Of a DNA stretch of 64,000 bases, positions 1-11,941 are shown piece by piece. A program made the position numbers and the translations under genes. Positions within the stretch are counted from its first letter, which is position 1, and the number at the start of each line of letters is the position of its first letter. Source of the DNA: Drechslerella dactyloides (Eukaryota > Ascomycota > Orbiliomycetes > Orbiliales > Orbiliaceae); NCBI GenBank assembly GCA_020064725.1, contig JAGTWJ010000002.1:806001-870000 (forward strand). The letters are read 5' to 3'. The notes beneath the pieces were generated by a model. That model saw nothing but the letters and a program-made list of their open reading frames with translations. It was not told the DNA's origin and did not search any database.

Positions 1-87
1 TTCCGACTAGGAAGTCGTCGGTATTGCGCTCAACAGTTGAATTCGCAGCTGTTTCATTCGGAACGGATCGGTTATATAGGTTAGCTA

Positions 88-525
88 TCAAGCGTGAATG
101 GAAAGATACGCGCAATATGGTGTAGGTTGCTTGCCTAGAATATTCACAGGAATGATCGTTTCCGTGGCGACACGTGTGAGCATTTCGTTCACCTTTCCTT
201 CGCAATCGTTCTTGATTTTGTTCCAGAGTTTTGCAAAATCATCGCGTGCATCCACAGTAATAATAAGCCGTTCTTTGACTTTCTCGAACACGAATTGAGC
301 AGGGCGCCGCTTCCTGAGAATAGTAGTAATTAAACCGGACCCAATAGCCTTGACGCGAATAGATTTGGAAGCAATTAGCTGTTTCGCATTGTCGATGATT
401 GCTGGAAAATATAGTGTTATAACATTGATACCAGTCGCGAGATCTCCATTCTTGTAGTCATATTCTGGGAAAGAGAGTCTCTCCTTGAGTTCCTCTTCAA
501 ATTCATGAGCTGTAGTGTCGCTCAT
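88..525 (-). CDS. hypothetical protein, possibly incomplete at left edge
   Basis: I do not recognise this gene. From the ATG at 525 it encodes 145 residues; the frame stays open upstream to 552, but only through a TTG codon, so I chose the ATG. The protein is mixed alpha/beta in character and fairly charged, with no signal peptide or membrane segment. A TATA-like run lies about 105 bases upstream. Near the 3' end the minus strand has a possible GTGAAT donor (about 153) and, further on, GCTAAC and an AACAG acceptor (about 50-80). The real gene may therefore splice past the printed stop and leave the window. This is inference from splice motifs only. Confidence 0.5.
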   Translation of the reverse strand: MSDTTAHEFEEELKERLSFPEYDYKNGDLATGINVITLYFPAIIDNAKQLIASKSIRVKAIGSGLITTILRKRRPAQFVFEKVKERLIITVDARDDFAKLWNKIKNDCEGKVNEMLTRVATETIIPVNILGKQPTPYCAYLSIHA

Positions 526-629
526 TTTTGAGGAATCATATAAGGGAAACAAGTATATAACATTCAGCTGGGATCCAGAAGCAGAGTGACCGGTGATAGA
601 ACGGATTAGTGCGTGAGGTTCAAGATGCT

Positions 630-641
630 TATATATATATA
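630..641 (-). promoter_or_regulatory. TATA-like box for the 88-525 gene
   Basis: An alternating TATATATATATA run on the minus strand, about 105 bases upstream of the ATG at 525. Position and composition fit a core promoter; no experimental support. Confidence 0.35.
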
Positions 642-646
642 GTACC

Positions 647-3600
647 GAATCGAATGTGGAGGAATGATCAATGTATGGTTACGATTGATGAGGGGTTGGA
701 ATCCTTGGTTGCGTGCGCCATGCTAGCATACTGTCAGCAAATGGCTATTTATACTTAGGTGGTGTGTGAGTGACATTAGGGAAACTCAGGTTGACAAGCT
801 CTTACAAGCTTGTGGGCAGAAACGTATCTCAACTCGTTCATAATAAGGGATAGTGGGCGCGACTATTTCACTCTACCAGAGTTTAGGCACAATTTTGTAA
901 TTAGAACCAGATGCCTTCAAATTACTGACTTTAGTATTGAGCTCTTTTATCGTCAACATAGGACCGTGATCCTCTAGATTGGTCGATATCGAATGGTATT
1001 TTGACTACACGTGCCTTGGCTGGTATACGGAGTAGCACCTCTTCACAGTCCACGGAGCACCAGTAAACCTGTTGATTCATAACATCACACCGGGTAAGGT
1101 ATTGTTGTTTGGTCCACGGGAACTAGGGCATCCTGAGCAGAAACAGTCAAGTTAAGTGTCACTGAAACACGACGATATATATGATACGACTTCCAGCTAA
1201 TACTATACTAGCTACAAGCGATATGGTCCAAGCCTCCTTTGGGACTTCGTAAGCATGGGCCCTTTATTTTTGGCTGAGGTAAGCTCGCATCTTTCAGTAC
1301 AGTTGGAGGCGATATCAATCAGCGAAACGCTTTTCAGAAACTTGTCACCATCTCCAAGTGCTAGGGTGAGTGACAAAGCTGGTAATTACACTAGGAAGAT
1401 CAAGGATTGGCAAAAGTATTGGGGACGAGTCTTTCGCCATAGCTAAATACGGTAAACACTGGCCCGTTTTGATCCCCTTTATCACCATGGTACAAGTTTG
1501 GCCTCTGGCGACTGGCCAAGATCCAGAACTTCTCAAATAGTTCTTGGTGTGTTACTTGGGGTGTATTAAGTCCCAAATATATGCGATGATACTTAATAAG
1601 CTAGCCTGTGGCCGCTAATATGGGAGCGTATGGTATACCAGTCGTATTCCCGTTGTAAATCGAATTTGTTATCGGCTCCAGCTCTTCGCTCAACCTTTCC
1701 ACATGCACAGCTCAATACATCAGTCTTCTTTTAGAACGGATTGCAAATTACGACACGGATCATCACGTAAAGACAAAAAAATGCCTCGGGTAGCGGAATC
1801 GGCTAAACTTATCCATAGCATCAAGGCTGCTCCTGTAGATTCTCGGCCTACTCCCATGATAAGTTCCGATATCGCAAACTTGCTTATACAACTTTTATCT
1901 TCAATGCAATGACATTCTCAGACTAGTCAATACGAAACACTGTAGTTGAGATATTCTGATATAGCTGCTAACTTGGTCACAGAGCTAGAGGCGGGGCGGT
2001 TCTCGTCCGCAGAAGATGCCGATACCCGATGCCTCCTCCGTGAAATCGTCCCATATGGCAGTCAGTAGCAATCCTGGAGATGTTGTTACTATTCGAGGTA
2101 ACCTTTATATCAGCAAGGAAATGTGTCACCGGGGATACAATATGCAAGTAAAAACTAACTTTAAAGTTTATCACCAAGGCAGAGGCGAGTAGCCCACGTG
2201 CATATAACCCCTAGATTGTATTGACCTGGGCGTGGACTTGGCTTCGTAGGCTTCCTTCGTATCTGTCCAGACTGCTCCTAATCAGTATGCTTGTACAAGT
2301 ATACTAGCAAAATGCCCTTGCAAGCTGGACTCTTAAACAGATTCCGAAAATAGCCAAACTTAGCGGATAAGCTGTATTACTAGATAGATGACCAATCCAA
2401 CACCGCATCGACAATATTTTATATAGCTGCCTTCGGAGCAGACTAGCTGCCAGAAAACTTTAAGACCAGAGAATCTTCACCAGTGTCGCCTCTTCCCGAG
2501 GAATCCTTGTTGACACGAGCGGAGGCGGCTCCCGTTCATGAATCACATGCTTACAAGTCGGCCAGCATGTACAGACTGTGCATTACCTAACGCATGTAGC
2601 TATAGCACTATAACTGTTTGTACGGATTATGCTCACCAGGGTTCGCGGAGTGGAAGATATCTGGATCGGGAAGGATGCGGAGGTGACGTCAGTACGGGAC
2701 ATCTCGCTACGCCTAGCATAACCCACCGAGCAGTCGAGTCGCTGATGCCTAATATTGGTTTGAGGTGTAGATATAAATGTCGTTGTAGAATTATTTATAA
2801 ACACCCTGCACCGGGGCTACTTTGAGTCCCAGGAATGTGAATACTCGTTTATGAAATGGAATTCCAGGCATGTCTTTATTTTGTAAACCCGGAATTAAGT
2901 ACGACTTTGGACCCAACTTCAACCCGGAAACACAATATCACAATTTGATCGGCCAGTTCGAACCTAAGGCTAACGCATCGTTGACCCGGAATTTCTGTTG
3001 AGTTGACGGCAGATTCTCGTATTTGCAGAGGTCACCGGACACTAAATGGCGTATTCGAAGCGATGCTAGCTTGCTTATCGCGATAGCATCCAGGGGCCAA
3101 ATTGGGCTGCTGGTCAGCACCGCTGTCTGCCTGACCAACGCATTTTTTGCAACATTTCCTGTTTTGGACTGCCTTCCTCTTCTGTAGCCCCCTGCATACG
3201 AGAGCTCGTTCATGCCCGTCATCCGGGAACTTAAAACTCTAGTTCAAGGCTGTGCGCCTAGGCCAGATCGGAAAAGGTAGCTACCAGCTGTCGTATTGTT
3301 TCTCATCAGACAGTGTTTTGAGCGACCGCACGAGCCGGCGCAGGTACGAGTTGAAGTTGGAAATTAAATCTTCTCGTCGAGCGAGAAGTGCCCGTTGCGG
3401 ATGCTATTCGTGCATGCAACCGTTCCGCATTCTTGAATTTACGGGAAGATCCTACCACGTGAAATTGGCATGCATAATACTCCGTGTAATCACGGAATTG
3501 CTCGGCCTTTGCCCTGTCGTATATTAACCAGCTCTCTTAACTTCCTATCAAGAATTCCCGATTCATACAACATGACGATGTGAGGGAGCCGCCGTCCAGC

Positions 3601-3950
3601 TATACCTACCAAGTTCCAATTGCATTTTTCGTTAACTTACCGCTCCGCTAACCCGAAAAACCGGGGATACCATGGACTAGGCTGGTGATCTATTCTCGTT
3701 TCAGTAGAAACAAAGATGATATTGCCGTCATGTATGCGGGGTAGTCGCCTAAGCAAGCGTAAACCACTGTGAATGTGAAAACAGCACCGTCGATTTAAGC
3801 ATTCGGCCGCCGGCACTTTCCTATTCAATTGCTGATCAGTCTAACCGAGATTGACAGCTCGCCTAGACAGGAGCGACGGCGCAAAAGCTTCAGAAAGGAC
3901 CGGCTTGCAGGCCTTCATCCGGGAGGTGTTCCCAAGGACAGAGTATCTGA
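647..3950. other. gene-poor interval of 3.3 kb
   Basis: No reading frame here has coding-like composition, a plausible start and consistent splice sites. The longest frames (for example 2538-2825 plus and 2938-3222 minus, each under 100 codons) overlap on opposite strands and give low-complexity or cysteine/arginine-biased translations typical of chance. Composition is not strongly AT-rich, so it does not look like a classic RIP-degraded island. I see nothing I can name. Confidence 0.5.
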
Positions 3951-3952
3951 GG

Positions 3953-3960
3953 GATATAAG
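3953..3960 (+). promoter_or_regulatory. TATA box of the 4121 gene
   Basis: GATATAAG about 160 bases upstream of the ATG at 4121, followed by a CA/CT-rich leader, as in many fungal promoters. Confidence 0.45.
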
Positions 3961-4120
3961 AGCTGACGCAACCCTTAGGGGCATTTGCGTTTGGTTCTCT
4001 TGTATCCACAGTACAGCGCCTGGAGTAGACCATTTAAGCCCTCGGACTCGCCATTATCCCATCATCCATCACACATCCCATCTACCATATATCCATTATC
4101 ACAGCGGATACGTCGTCAAA

Positions 4121-5134
4121 ATGCAGTCCTTGGCTCGTCTCCTCCCGCTCGTCGCTGCGGCACATGCTCTCGTCCCCGCCCCCCGCCCGGCTCTGCAGGC
4201 CGATGAGCCAGTCCTCGAACCTCGTTTCCTCGGCACCTCCGCGCTGATTACGGTTCAGAACCAGTGGACCAAGCCCTGCAAATGTGGCGGAAGCGACGGC
4301 AAATACATGGCTGTCCCCCCGCCGAAGTCTTTCAGCATCCCGGCTAGCTCCGTTTCTACGGCGTATCCCGTTGAAGCCGAAGGCATGATTCCTCTGCAGA
4401 GCAGCTTCAATTTCTGCTGCACGCCTGAGAACGAGAGGCAGAGCTGCGCCAGCATCAACATCGGCGTGGCGCCCTGGAAGACTGGCTTCACATACGCTCC
4501 CAACAACCCCAGCAGCCAGATGGGTATCATGCAGGCCCCGGCCAAAATCCTCGAGGCAGGCCGCGACTTCGACTACGAGATCATCACTGGACATGGTGCA
4601 TTCACCAGCTTCGCCAATAGTTTGATCAAGAGCAAGGTTGACGGCTTCATCAGCGGCCTCAGCCAAAAGCCAATTGAGATCCAGGCATCTGCAGATATCA
4701 AACTCACTATCAAGACGGTCAAAGAATATTCAGTTGTAGCTACATACGTTTCTCTTGACAACATGCCCACTGGTGGCTCCAAGATCGACGGAATCGTTGC
4801 TCTGAGTGGCACTATCAGCGGCACCCTCGACCTCAAGGGCGTAAAGCAAGATTTCAAGATCAAGGCCGGCGGTGCATCCGTTATGATTTCCGCTGAAGGG
4901 AACCTCTTTGCCGCCGCCAAGAGCGCAGCGTTGAACATCGAGATTAAGAGGGCCTTGTTGTCTCTTGACACCATCGATCTGGAGGGAGACTTCCTTGTCG
5001 ACGTTGTTGGCGCGCTCTACCCCGTTCTTGCACCAGTCCTCAAGCTGCCATACAAGCTTTGCTCGATCGTCAACACTTCCGAGAACGCCAAGATTATCGC
5101 TCTCCTCAACAAGGCCATCAAATCCCTTGCTTAA
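4121..5134 (+). CDS. secreted protein of unknown function
   Basis: Single-exon gene for 337 residues. The same frame is open for 90 codons upstream, but that part lies in the leader just after a TATA box. The ATG at 4121 has an A-rich context (GTCAAAATG) and starts a typical signal peptide: a short basic start, a Leu/Val/Ala core, and likely cleavage near residue 17. A proline-rich propeptide-like stretch follows. The mature part has an early Cys pair (PCKC), a second group (FCC...SC) near residue 105-115, and one late Cys. The C-terminal two thirds is rich in alternating hydrophobic residues, suggesting beta strands, and ends in a helical hydrophobic tail. I do not recognise the family. Third-position GC is high, as in nearby conserved genes, so I am confident it is coding. 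Confidence 0.8.
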   Translation: MQSLARLLPLVAAAHALVPAPRPALQADEPVLEPRFLGTSALITVQNQWTKPCKCGGSDGKYMAVPPPKSFSIPASSVSTAYPVEAEGMIPLQSSFNFCCTPENERQSCASINIGVAPWKTGFTYAPNNPSSQMGIMQAPAKILEAGRDFDYEIITGHGAFTSFANSLIKSKVDGFISGLSQKPIEIQASADIKLTIKTVKEYSVVATYVSLDNMPTGGSKIDGIVALSGTISGTLDLKGVKQDFKIKAGGASVMISAEGNLFAAAKSAALNIEIKRALLSLDTIDLEGDFLVDVVGALYPVLAPVLKLPYKLCSIVNTSENAKIIALLNKAIKSLA

Positions 5135-6560
5135 TTTGTCTATATCCCGATATCTGTATTCCAGCTCCACGAGTAAGTGGAAGCACATTGCAGAATGACC
5201 TTAGCACCAGATACCTTGTATATTTATGATATTATGCGACGTTGGCTGATGTATGTATCTATATCCGCCTTTGCGGACAAACCATGATGGCGAGCATGCC
5301 GGATCAACTTGTATATATATACCTACCATAGAAAATGTATATACCACTTTAAGTCTTCATTCTCTCATAAACCCATACCGGAGGCTCAACCTTAATTTTT
5401 TGAGCCTTAAGCTTGGACGCAATAATTTGAGCGGAAGCATGCTTTCTCTCAGTAACTTCCGCGCGCTCGCAGCCCTGCCTAGCTGTATTTCGGGACAATG
5501 ATACGAGTATACCGCCTCAACTACCCCCTAATCGTCTGGTGAATTTACTTTGAGTATAGTCTCAGTGCTACATGCATGTATGAAATCACTGAGTACCCAT
5601 ACTTAATGCGACTCCTTAAAGCTAATAATATGTGTCGAGCTTCGAAAACATGTGCGCAGTCCCAAATCCAAGCGAAGTCGTCAAGATGCCCGAGTAACTT
5701 TGTGCCCATCTTAGCGTCTCCAGTTGGCCGGCAGTACGAGCCGTTAGCCCATTTGCAGCCCATATTATGATCCTGCGATACCAGCCTACCGACGGGACCA
5801 GCATAAGTGCGATGATAGACAACAAGTACGCGGTTACCGTGGTTATATATATGATATGATCTGCGATGCAACGTTGTTACCTGATACATACGCGATCGCC
5901 CATTACACGTGCTCGCAAATCAGATACCTCCAAGTGGCGTAGATCTTGAAAAGTACTGGCATATAAAGAAAATCGCCGCCCGCCTCTTAAGTTGCATGTC
6001 ACTCGAAGTCCATCGCGAGCGGCTCTGTATCTCGGACTCAGAGGCTTGAATTTTGTTTAACAATAATCCGAGTAAGCTTGGGAGTACTTGCGCCATTATA
6101 AGTCTCATAAACACCAACCTTATATGTACCTATGCGCTGTCGTAAAGTAGGATTTAATTCTTACTTGACTCTATAAAGAAATATGAGGATTGCTACCGTC
6201 TTTCGGGGTCGATAGAGTCAAGTAGGCGGGCTGTCGTTCCTGAGTAAATTTATTTTGAGGGTATAGAGACCGTAAGGGTCCTCGGTGGAATCGATACCTT
6301 GAGATATCAGGAGTTTGTCTATCATGCATGACCTGGGCTTGAAATTTGAAGCTTGGAGACCGGTACACATCTCGATTTAGATATTCCCGTCAATCCACAT
6401 ATATAGGTGTGGTTGGAAGTCTCTGACCATAAACCGCCAGAACAGAATCCACTCCTATAATGAAACGGTATGGGTAGCATCCCGGGCGTCCTGTAGCCAG
6501 CCTGTCCTCGCTAATTACCAGAAGGGGCCTCCGTTGCACAGAGCTATAGCTAAGGACAAT
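5135..6560. other. intergenic, nothing recognised
   Basis: Contains the 3' region of the secreted-protein gene and about 1.2 kb with only short opposing frames (for example 5545-5889 minus). No repeat, RNA gene or convincing exon is visible. Confidence 0.45.
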
Positions 6561-6831
6561 TTGGGTGGTTTCCCCATATGGGATGCAGCTGAATATAGCA
6601 AGCGTAGACCGCGCGCTATGGGCTCAACACCAAAAATACAACAGCCACAGCGCTCTGAGCATCCCACGATACTCACTCGTTCTCCAAAACTTCATCACAC
6701 CGCTACCATTTTCATCGCCGCTATCACCGATACACGAGCTTTATCATCTACCATCAGTTACAGAAGATCGATCCTTCGATCTTTTTCATACCACTGCTCT
6801 ACTCTTCCTCGCCGCTTCCGCTACCCGTTCG

Positions 6832-6957
6832 GTAAGTTTCAGACCCAGAATCCATTGATGGTCTCGCGTGCCAATCGCATTGTCGACGGCGCTCAAATGG
6901 ACGCTTTCCGTCGCAATGACACCTGGTCATGATTTTGGATGATGCTGACTTATCTAG
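6832..6957 (+). other. probable 5'UTR intron of the 7227 gene
   Basis: A strong donor (G|GTAAGT at 6832), a GCTGAC branch site near 6945 and a TCTAG acceptor at 6957 (alternative CGCAG at 6962) lie upstream of the ATG at 7227. The CT/CA-rich sequence before it (6660-6830) resembles a transcribed leader. Removing it deletes upstream ATGs near 6858, 6897 and 6930. This is inferred from motifs only. Confidence 0.45.
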
Positions 6958-7226
6958 CGCAGACGATCGCCTCTGGCGAGCCGGCGCACAATCGTGGCCA
7001 CCAGGTGTCGTAGACGCTCTCTTACTCGACACATAAGCCCCTCAATAGACGTCGGGACGCCTAATAAAGAGACATCCCCCCGCCTTGACGGCCACAAAGA
7101 TTCCTCTCCTTCTTTTTTTTTTTCTCAGTCACTCTTTTACCAATTTTTTCACCGAATATCGTGAATACGACTGCTACCAGCAAATAAAACTCAGAACATC
7201 CGGATAAATTACTACATTATCTCAAA

Positions 7227-8591
7227 ATGGACATGGACGAAATTAACGCGAAGTTATTACAGGGCATGCTGAACTATGGTGATCCGGATTTGATTCGCGC
7301 TGCATCTGCAGCTTTGGCACAAACGTCCCCCGAGCAAGCCCCTAGCGCACCTCCTAATGGCGAACCGGAAACTGTCGACCATCCCGCCTTTGAGGGTTAT
7401 CCTGCACAGCTTCAGGTAGGCCCAGACATTATGGTCGTCGATTCCGAAGAACCAAAGCACGAGATCTGGCCGCCTATCGTTCACAACATCGAACTAGCAA
7501 ATAGAGTGCTCCGGACCGACGGCCCTCCTTTCACAGAGACTGTCGACCCTAATATTCTCAAAAATCTCAACGAAGAAGATAAAGCCTTTGTCAACCTCAT
7601 GCACGGGAATCTCACGCAAACTCGGGGCGACATCCTCGAGTACCGTGAGCAGATGTGTATGATCCACCAATTCTCGCTCCATCTCCGGCCTGCTATCTGG
7701 GGCAACTCTGATCCAACACCAAGAATCGGCCCGCGTGTTACCAGTATCGCCGTCAAAATACTCAAGCACGCTCAGTCCGCACCGTTTCAAAAAACCGTCG
7801 ACAATCTCGCCGCCGGAAAGTACTACTCTTATACGCTGCAGCGCGAGACAGTCCGTATCTTCCTCGAATCCGCTTATCGGTACCTCGGGCTTTTCAACTA
7901 TTGCTGGAACTGTCTTTTGCAATGCGCAAAGGCCATCGAACTGGCCCGCGGTTACAAGAAACGTATCGATGAAACCTTCAAGCAAATGGATCTGGATCTG
8001 ACGAACCGCGATCGCGACGCACCGTTTCCAAGTTATTTCAAAGTCATGTACTACGGCGAGTGCAAAGAGCTGCATAAAATCAACAACGACGACAACGACG
8101 ACAAGTTGGAGAGATACGCCAGAATGTTCGAATGCTTCTACAAAACCGCCATCGAAGAGTGGGCTGAGCATATCTGTAAGACCATCAACCAACTCAATTT
8201 CGTGCTCAAGGCATTCCTAGCCAGCGAGGAGAACCCGAATGGCATCCCAGCTATCCAAGGAGAGGACATCAATGCTCTCTCGGAAATGAAGATGGTGCAC
8301 ACTCAACGCACCTTTGATCTGCTTGGAAAGGCCCTCCGCGTGATCTACGTGCGAGCTCCTCCTGATACGCCGAAAAAGAAGCAGACAGTCAGTCCGAACC
8401 TAGCCACGCAGAGCTCCAACTCAGGCAGTTCTGGTGCGAAACGCAGCTCAGGTTCTAAGATGCGTGATCTGGAGGTTGAGGTCGACGAGCTCCTTGCGTA
8501 TCAGGAGGCAGTTGGCAGCATCATTCTGAAGGCGGGCCTGGAGAAGTTTGCGCTGAACTTTGAGCGAGAGCCGGGGGCTGATGAGATCTGA
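7227..8591 (+). CDS. hypothetical protein, 454 aa, mostly helical
   Basis: Uninterrupted 454-codon frame starting at an ATG with good context (CAAAATGG). I do not recognise the family. The first 80 residues are acidic and proline-rich. Residues about 85-350 form a predicted helical core rich in Trp, Tyr and Cys (for example the motif YRYLGLFNYCWNCLLQC near residue 217). A Ser/Gly/Lys-rich linker follows near residues 385-415, then a final helix with heptad-like spacing. There is no signal peptide or membrane segment, so a cytosolic or nuclear protein is likely. High third-position GC and the probable 5'UTR intron support a real gene. Function is unknown. Confidence 0.8.
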   Translation: MDMDEINAKLLQGMLNYGDPDLIRAASAALAQTSPEQAPSAPPNGEPETVDHPAFEGYPAQLQVGPDIMVVDSEEPKHEIWPPIVHNIELANRVLRTDGPPFTETVDPNILKNLNEEDKAFVNLMHGNLTQTRGDILEYREQMCMIHQFSLHLRPAIWGNSDPTPRIGPRVTSIAVKILKHAQSAPFQKTVDNLAAGKYYSYTLQRETVRIFLESAYRYLGLFNYCWNCLLQCAKAIELARGYKKRIDETFKQMDLDLTNRDRDAPFPSYFKVMYYGECKELHKINNDDNDDKLERYARMFECFYKTAIEEWAEHICKTINQLNFVLKAFLASEENPNGIPAIQGEDINALSEMKMVHTQRTFDLLGKALRVIYVRAPPDTPKKKQTVSPNLATQSSNSGSSGAKRSSGSKMRDLEVEVDELLAYQEAVGSIILKAGLEKFALNFEREPGADEI

Positions 8592-10232
8592 GTACAGTAT
8601 CGCGACTCTATCTTCCTTCATGTCTCCTTCATTGTTCCCTTGATTATCTTTCATTCTCTCGCATTACCCATTCCTTCCTGCCTATCATTTACCTGCTTAC
8701 CTTTCTCATGACCGTCACGCCTAATGACATCTCCCGTTACCCTCGATTCTATGCTAGACATGGAAATACCTTCTACCTTAAGTTCGCAGTATCTCTATCG
8801 CTTTTAATTCTTCCCCATTTCCTTGGTACGATTGCTTTCATTATGCTGGTCACTGATCGTGCCACATGTCACGAAGTCTCTAATGGTGTCGCGTTTAGCG
8901 TATTTGCAGAGTCGATGATGTGACTGTGGTTTCCCCTGCTCGATTACTTTCATTATTGTTCAAATTCCCAGCGTTTCCCACAGCTTCAACTGTATGTGTA
9001 TACGTACCAGTTGATCATGTACAAAGTTCTCTATACTGTAAAGTAGATGAGATCTTCGTGAGTTGTTGGCAGGGTCTGCCTGTATGGCTCTTTTGCACGT
9101 GTATATGCCTGTTGTATCGCATGTGTACTAAAGGACTTGTGGGTCGGTCATTCATGTCAACTAGTGAGGAATACATTTGGGTCATAAAAGACTCTCTGAG
9201 GAGACAATCTAAGCTGTCCTGCTACACGCGTGCTCAAATATAACTGTTCAGCCTTCACAAGTTCACGATATTTCAGCGACGATATCAACACACCCTTGCA
9301 TAAATTCATGGAGAAGTTTAGAAAAAGCGGAATAGGTTTAATAGGAGCAACCGCAGACAATCGTGATATCAACAAGGCCGGCCTATGCACACGAAGGCGA
9401 GTGGGACCTGATGACATGCAAAAAACCACAGTATCATGGCTCCACTCGAAAAGGGAGGGTATGGTGTACAAGGCCAGCTCCGATAAAGACCTCGGAACCA
9501 TTATGAGAACCATTGTGCGCTCGGACGCCCATAGCCTTCAACCTTTAGCATACCTCCCGCCTAAGAATATATAGCTGTGAAAGACAGTGTGTAGTGCCCT
9601 TCACTCAGTGGAGACCAAACCGCACAGGTCAAAGAGTAGTAAGTTGAAACAACAACCTCAATCGAAATATCTCATGTTCTCAAGCTCCAGTGTTATCAGC
9701 TCGTGTACCAGCCGCGACGACGTCACCAGACACCTACAAGCTCAAAACACACATTCTTGTCAAATCATCGATCTCCCAGTGTGCGAGGAAAGAATTTCAC
9801 AAAACCCGGACACTAAAGACTGGACGCTGAGAAAGGACGATAAGGAAGCGAAGCTAGTCATTCGAGAGTCCATATAGTCTCCTAGTTTCGCTGTACAATT
9901 AATAATTGCACCTCGTTGGTGGGTATATAATTACTCATCGAAGGGAACGTATGTACAGAGAGTGAGTTATTTAGGGTTTTGTTTCAATTTTATTTTAGAG
10001 ATAAATCTTCCCATTGTAACTAATCTAGGAAGATCCAAGCCCATTGCGGACGGCTACGCGACGGCGGGGCGGTTCCCAACGGGAAGAATAGGACATCTCA
10101 TTAGAACGATAGTACCGTCTGACTAAAGGAAGGATACGCGTTGCTTGTACAGTCTGAAGGTTGGCTGGCTGGCTGATTGATGTATGTGGGAAGAAACAGT
10201 AGGTGCATAAGCAGGCAAGGAATGCCGAATGC
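8592..10232. other. intergenic, no confident gene
   Basis: Holds the 3' flank of the 7227 gene and the 3' flank of the minus-strand F-box gene. Two consecutive frames in the same register (9230-9574 and 9587-9877, plus) are separated by stops and lack high third-position GC; an equally long frame runs antisense (9157-9513). I do not call a gene. Confidence 0.45.
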
Positions 10233-11941
10233 TCACCTCGTCCATGCGAGCTTATCGTCGGTAAGGTAGATATCATTCTGGCGGTCGAAGGTGTAAACAC
10301 CGTCGCTTCGGACGAGGCGCCACGTCTGCACGAGTCGGTCGAACCAGAGGTCCGGTATCTCGTCGTCGGGCGATTTACGGCCGAAGCACATGCAACCTTT
10401 ATATGGGTCTTCGTAGCGGAGCGTTATTGCACGGCCGTCAAAGATACTGCTATCGGTGGAAGACCAGGAGTTGAGGGCAAGGGTTGTGGCTTCGATGCCG
10501 CCCTTAGGCGTGTAGAGGTTGTAAACGAGGCTGATTGTATGCAACCGCGGGCAGACCGGGACCAGGTCCTCGATGAGATCTGGGAGGAAGCACTTGTGGC
10601 CGTCGCAGAAGGATATGGTCAAATCCTCAAGGTGGATACATTTTCGTAGGTTCTTCTTGGCAAGATTGTCCTGGTAATTGAGCCAGCTCCAGATGCGAGG
10701 GTTGGACAAATTATGAATCTTAAGTCGACGGAGCGTTGGCGCATGATGTGGGATGACCTCTTCCCAGAATCGCACACCTAGCCGCTCATTTTTCCAGAAT
10801 CCCCAGAGCTCGAGGTCGGCAAGGGTGCTGTTGCCACGGACAAGGTAGTTGTGAATCGGCTCGTTGTAGTTCTCGATGGAAAGTCTGTCAAGGGAAGCTC
10901 CGACGCTGTCGAAGCCGTTGAACAATTCGGTGAGATCCTGAACGTAGGTGATCGAGCTGTCACCGGATATCCATAGCTGCTTGACGTTGCGCAGTTTGTT
11001 CCACTTTAAACCATGCGTAAAGCCGAGATTCGAATCAGCCTTGAATATCTCAAGGGTTGGTTCCGCAATGTTATTCAAGGGCGCTCTCAGGGGCTCGGAG
11101 GTCTCGTAGGTGAACACCGCGGCTTTAGAGTAGAACTCAAATCCTCTGAGGTTTGGACAACGCTTAACAACGGCGCCGGCAGTCTGGAATTCCCCAGAAG
11201 GATTAAATTCGGAGCGCCGACGAGCCGCGATCTTTATGGCGAGGAAGTTGATGTTCGAGAGCTTCTCAAGGTACGGCGGCCCGTCGCTCGGCGTGACGGT
11301 GATAGCGACATCGAGGGTGTAGTTCTTGGCAGCATCAGGATTGAAGAGGAGTTCACAGATGCCTTTGTGCATGTCGAACGGAGCGTCGTCGGTGGTCCGC
11401 CATCTACGCCTTACTGTCAGTCTGCTGCCATGATGTGTTGCAGGTCCTCAAAGAAACGAACTTACTCCACTGTACGGAGACCCTTCGCAGCCGAGTGCAC
11501 CGCCCGCAATAATTTCAGAAAGGCCCCCTGCTCGACTTCCTCGATGTCGATGCGCAGCGGGTCAATCAAGTCGTCGTCGAAGGCCTGTATGCCCAGCCTG
11601 TCTACCTCGTCGCGACGCGCAATGGACCTGTCGGCAGTCACGGCGAACGGGTAGCGGGTGTCGATGAACAGCTTTCTGCACTCTGCGAAGATTGATGTCG
11701 ACGACGACGCTTCATCCTGCAGAGTTTCAAGGTAGGGAAAACGCGATGTGGCCCAGTTGAGAGTCCATTCCAAAGTCCCGAGACGGAGGACGATGGTCCT
11801 AAAGAGCAGCGGACGGGTGACTGCAGATATCTTAGATGTCGGGCATGCGATCCGCAGAGCTTTGAGGGACGCCTTGTCAAGGTTGGTGGCAACCTCTACG
11901 AGCAGCTCGAACGGCAAAGCGGTGAGCCTGTTGAGCGCCAT
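10233..11941 (-). CDS. F-box protein with leucine-rich C-terminal region
   Basis: Two exons: 11941-11466 and 11403-10233, giving 548 residues. The 62-nt intron has donor GTAAGT, a CTGAC branch site and a TAG acceptor, and joins the exons in phase. Residues about 4-45 match an F-box (LTALPFELLVEVATNLD, then a conserved Leu/Cys pattern), the part that binds Skp1 in SCF ubiquitin ligases. The rest has irregular leucine-rich segments typical of fungal F-box proteins, which usually choose the substrate. The final codons read ACG AGG TGA within a donor-like AG|GTGAGC, so an alternative 3' exon cannot be excluded. It lies head to head with another F-box gene at 12736, about 800 bases away. The substrate is unknown. 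Confidence 0.75.

Noticed and set aside
9230..9877. Two frames in one register separated by stops
   Set aside because: Codon use unlike neighbouring genes, an equally long antisense frame, and no intron removes the stops cleanly.
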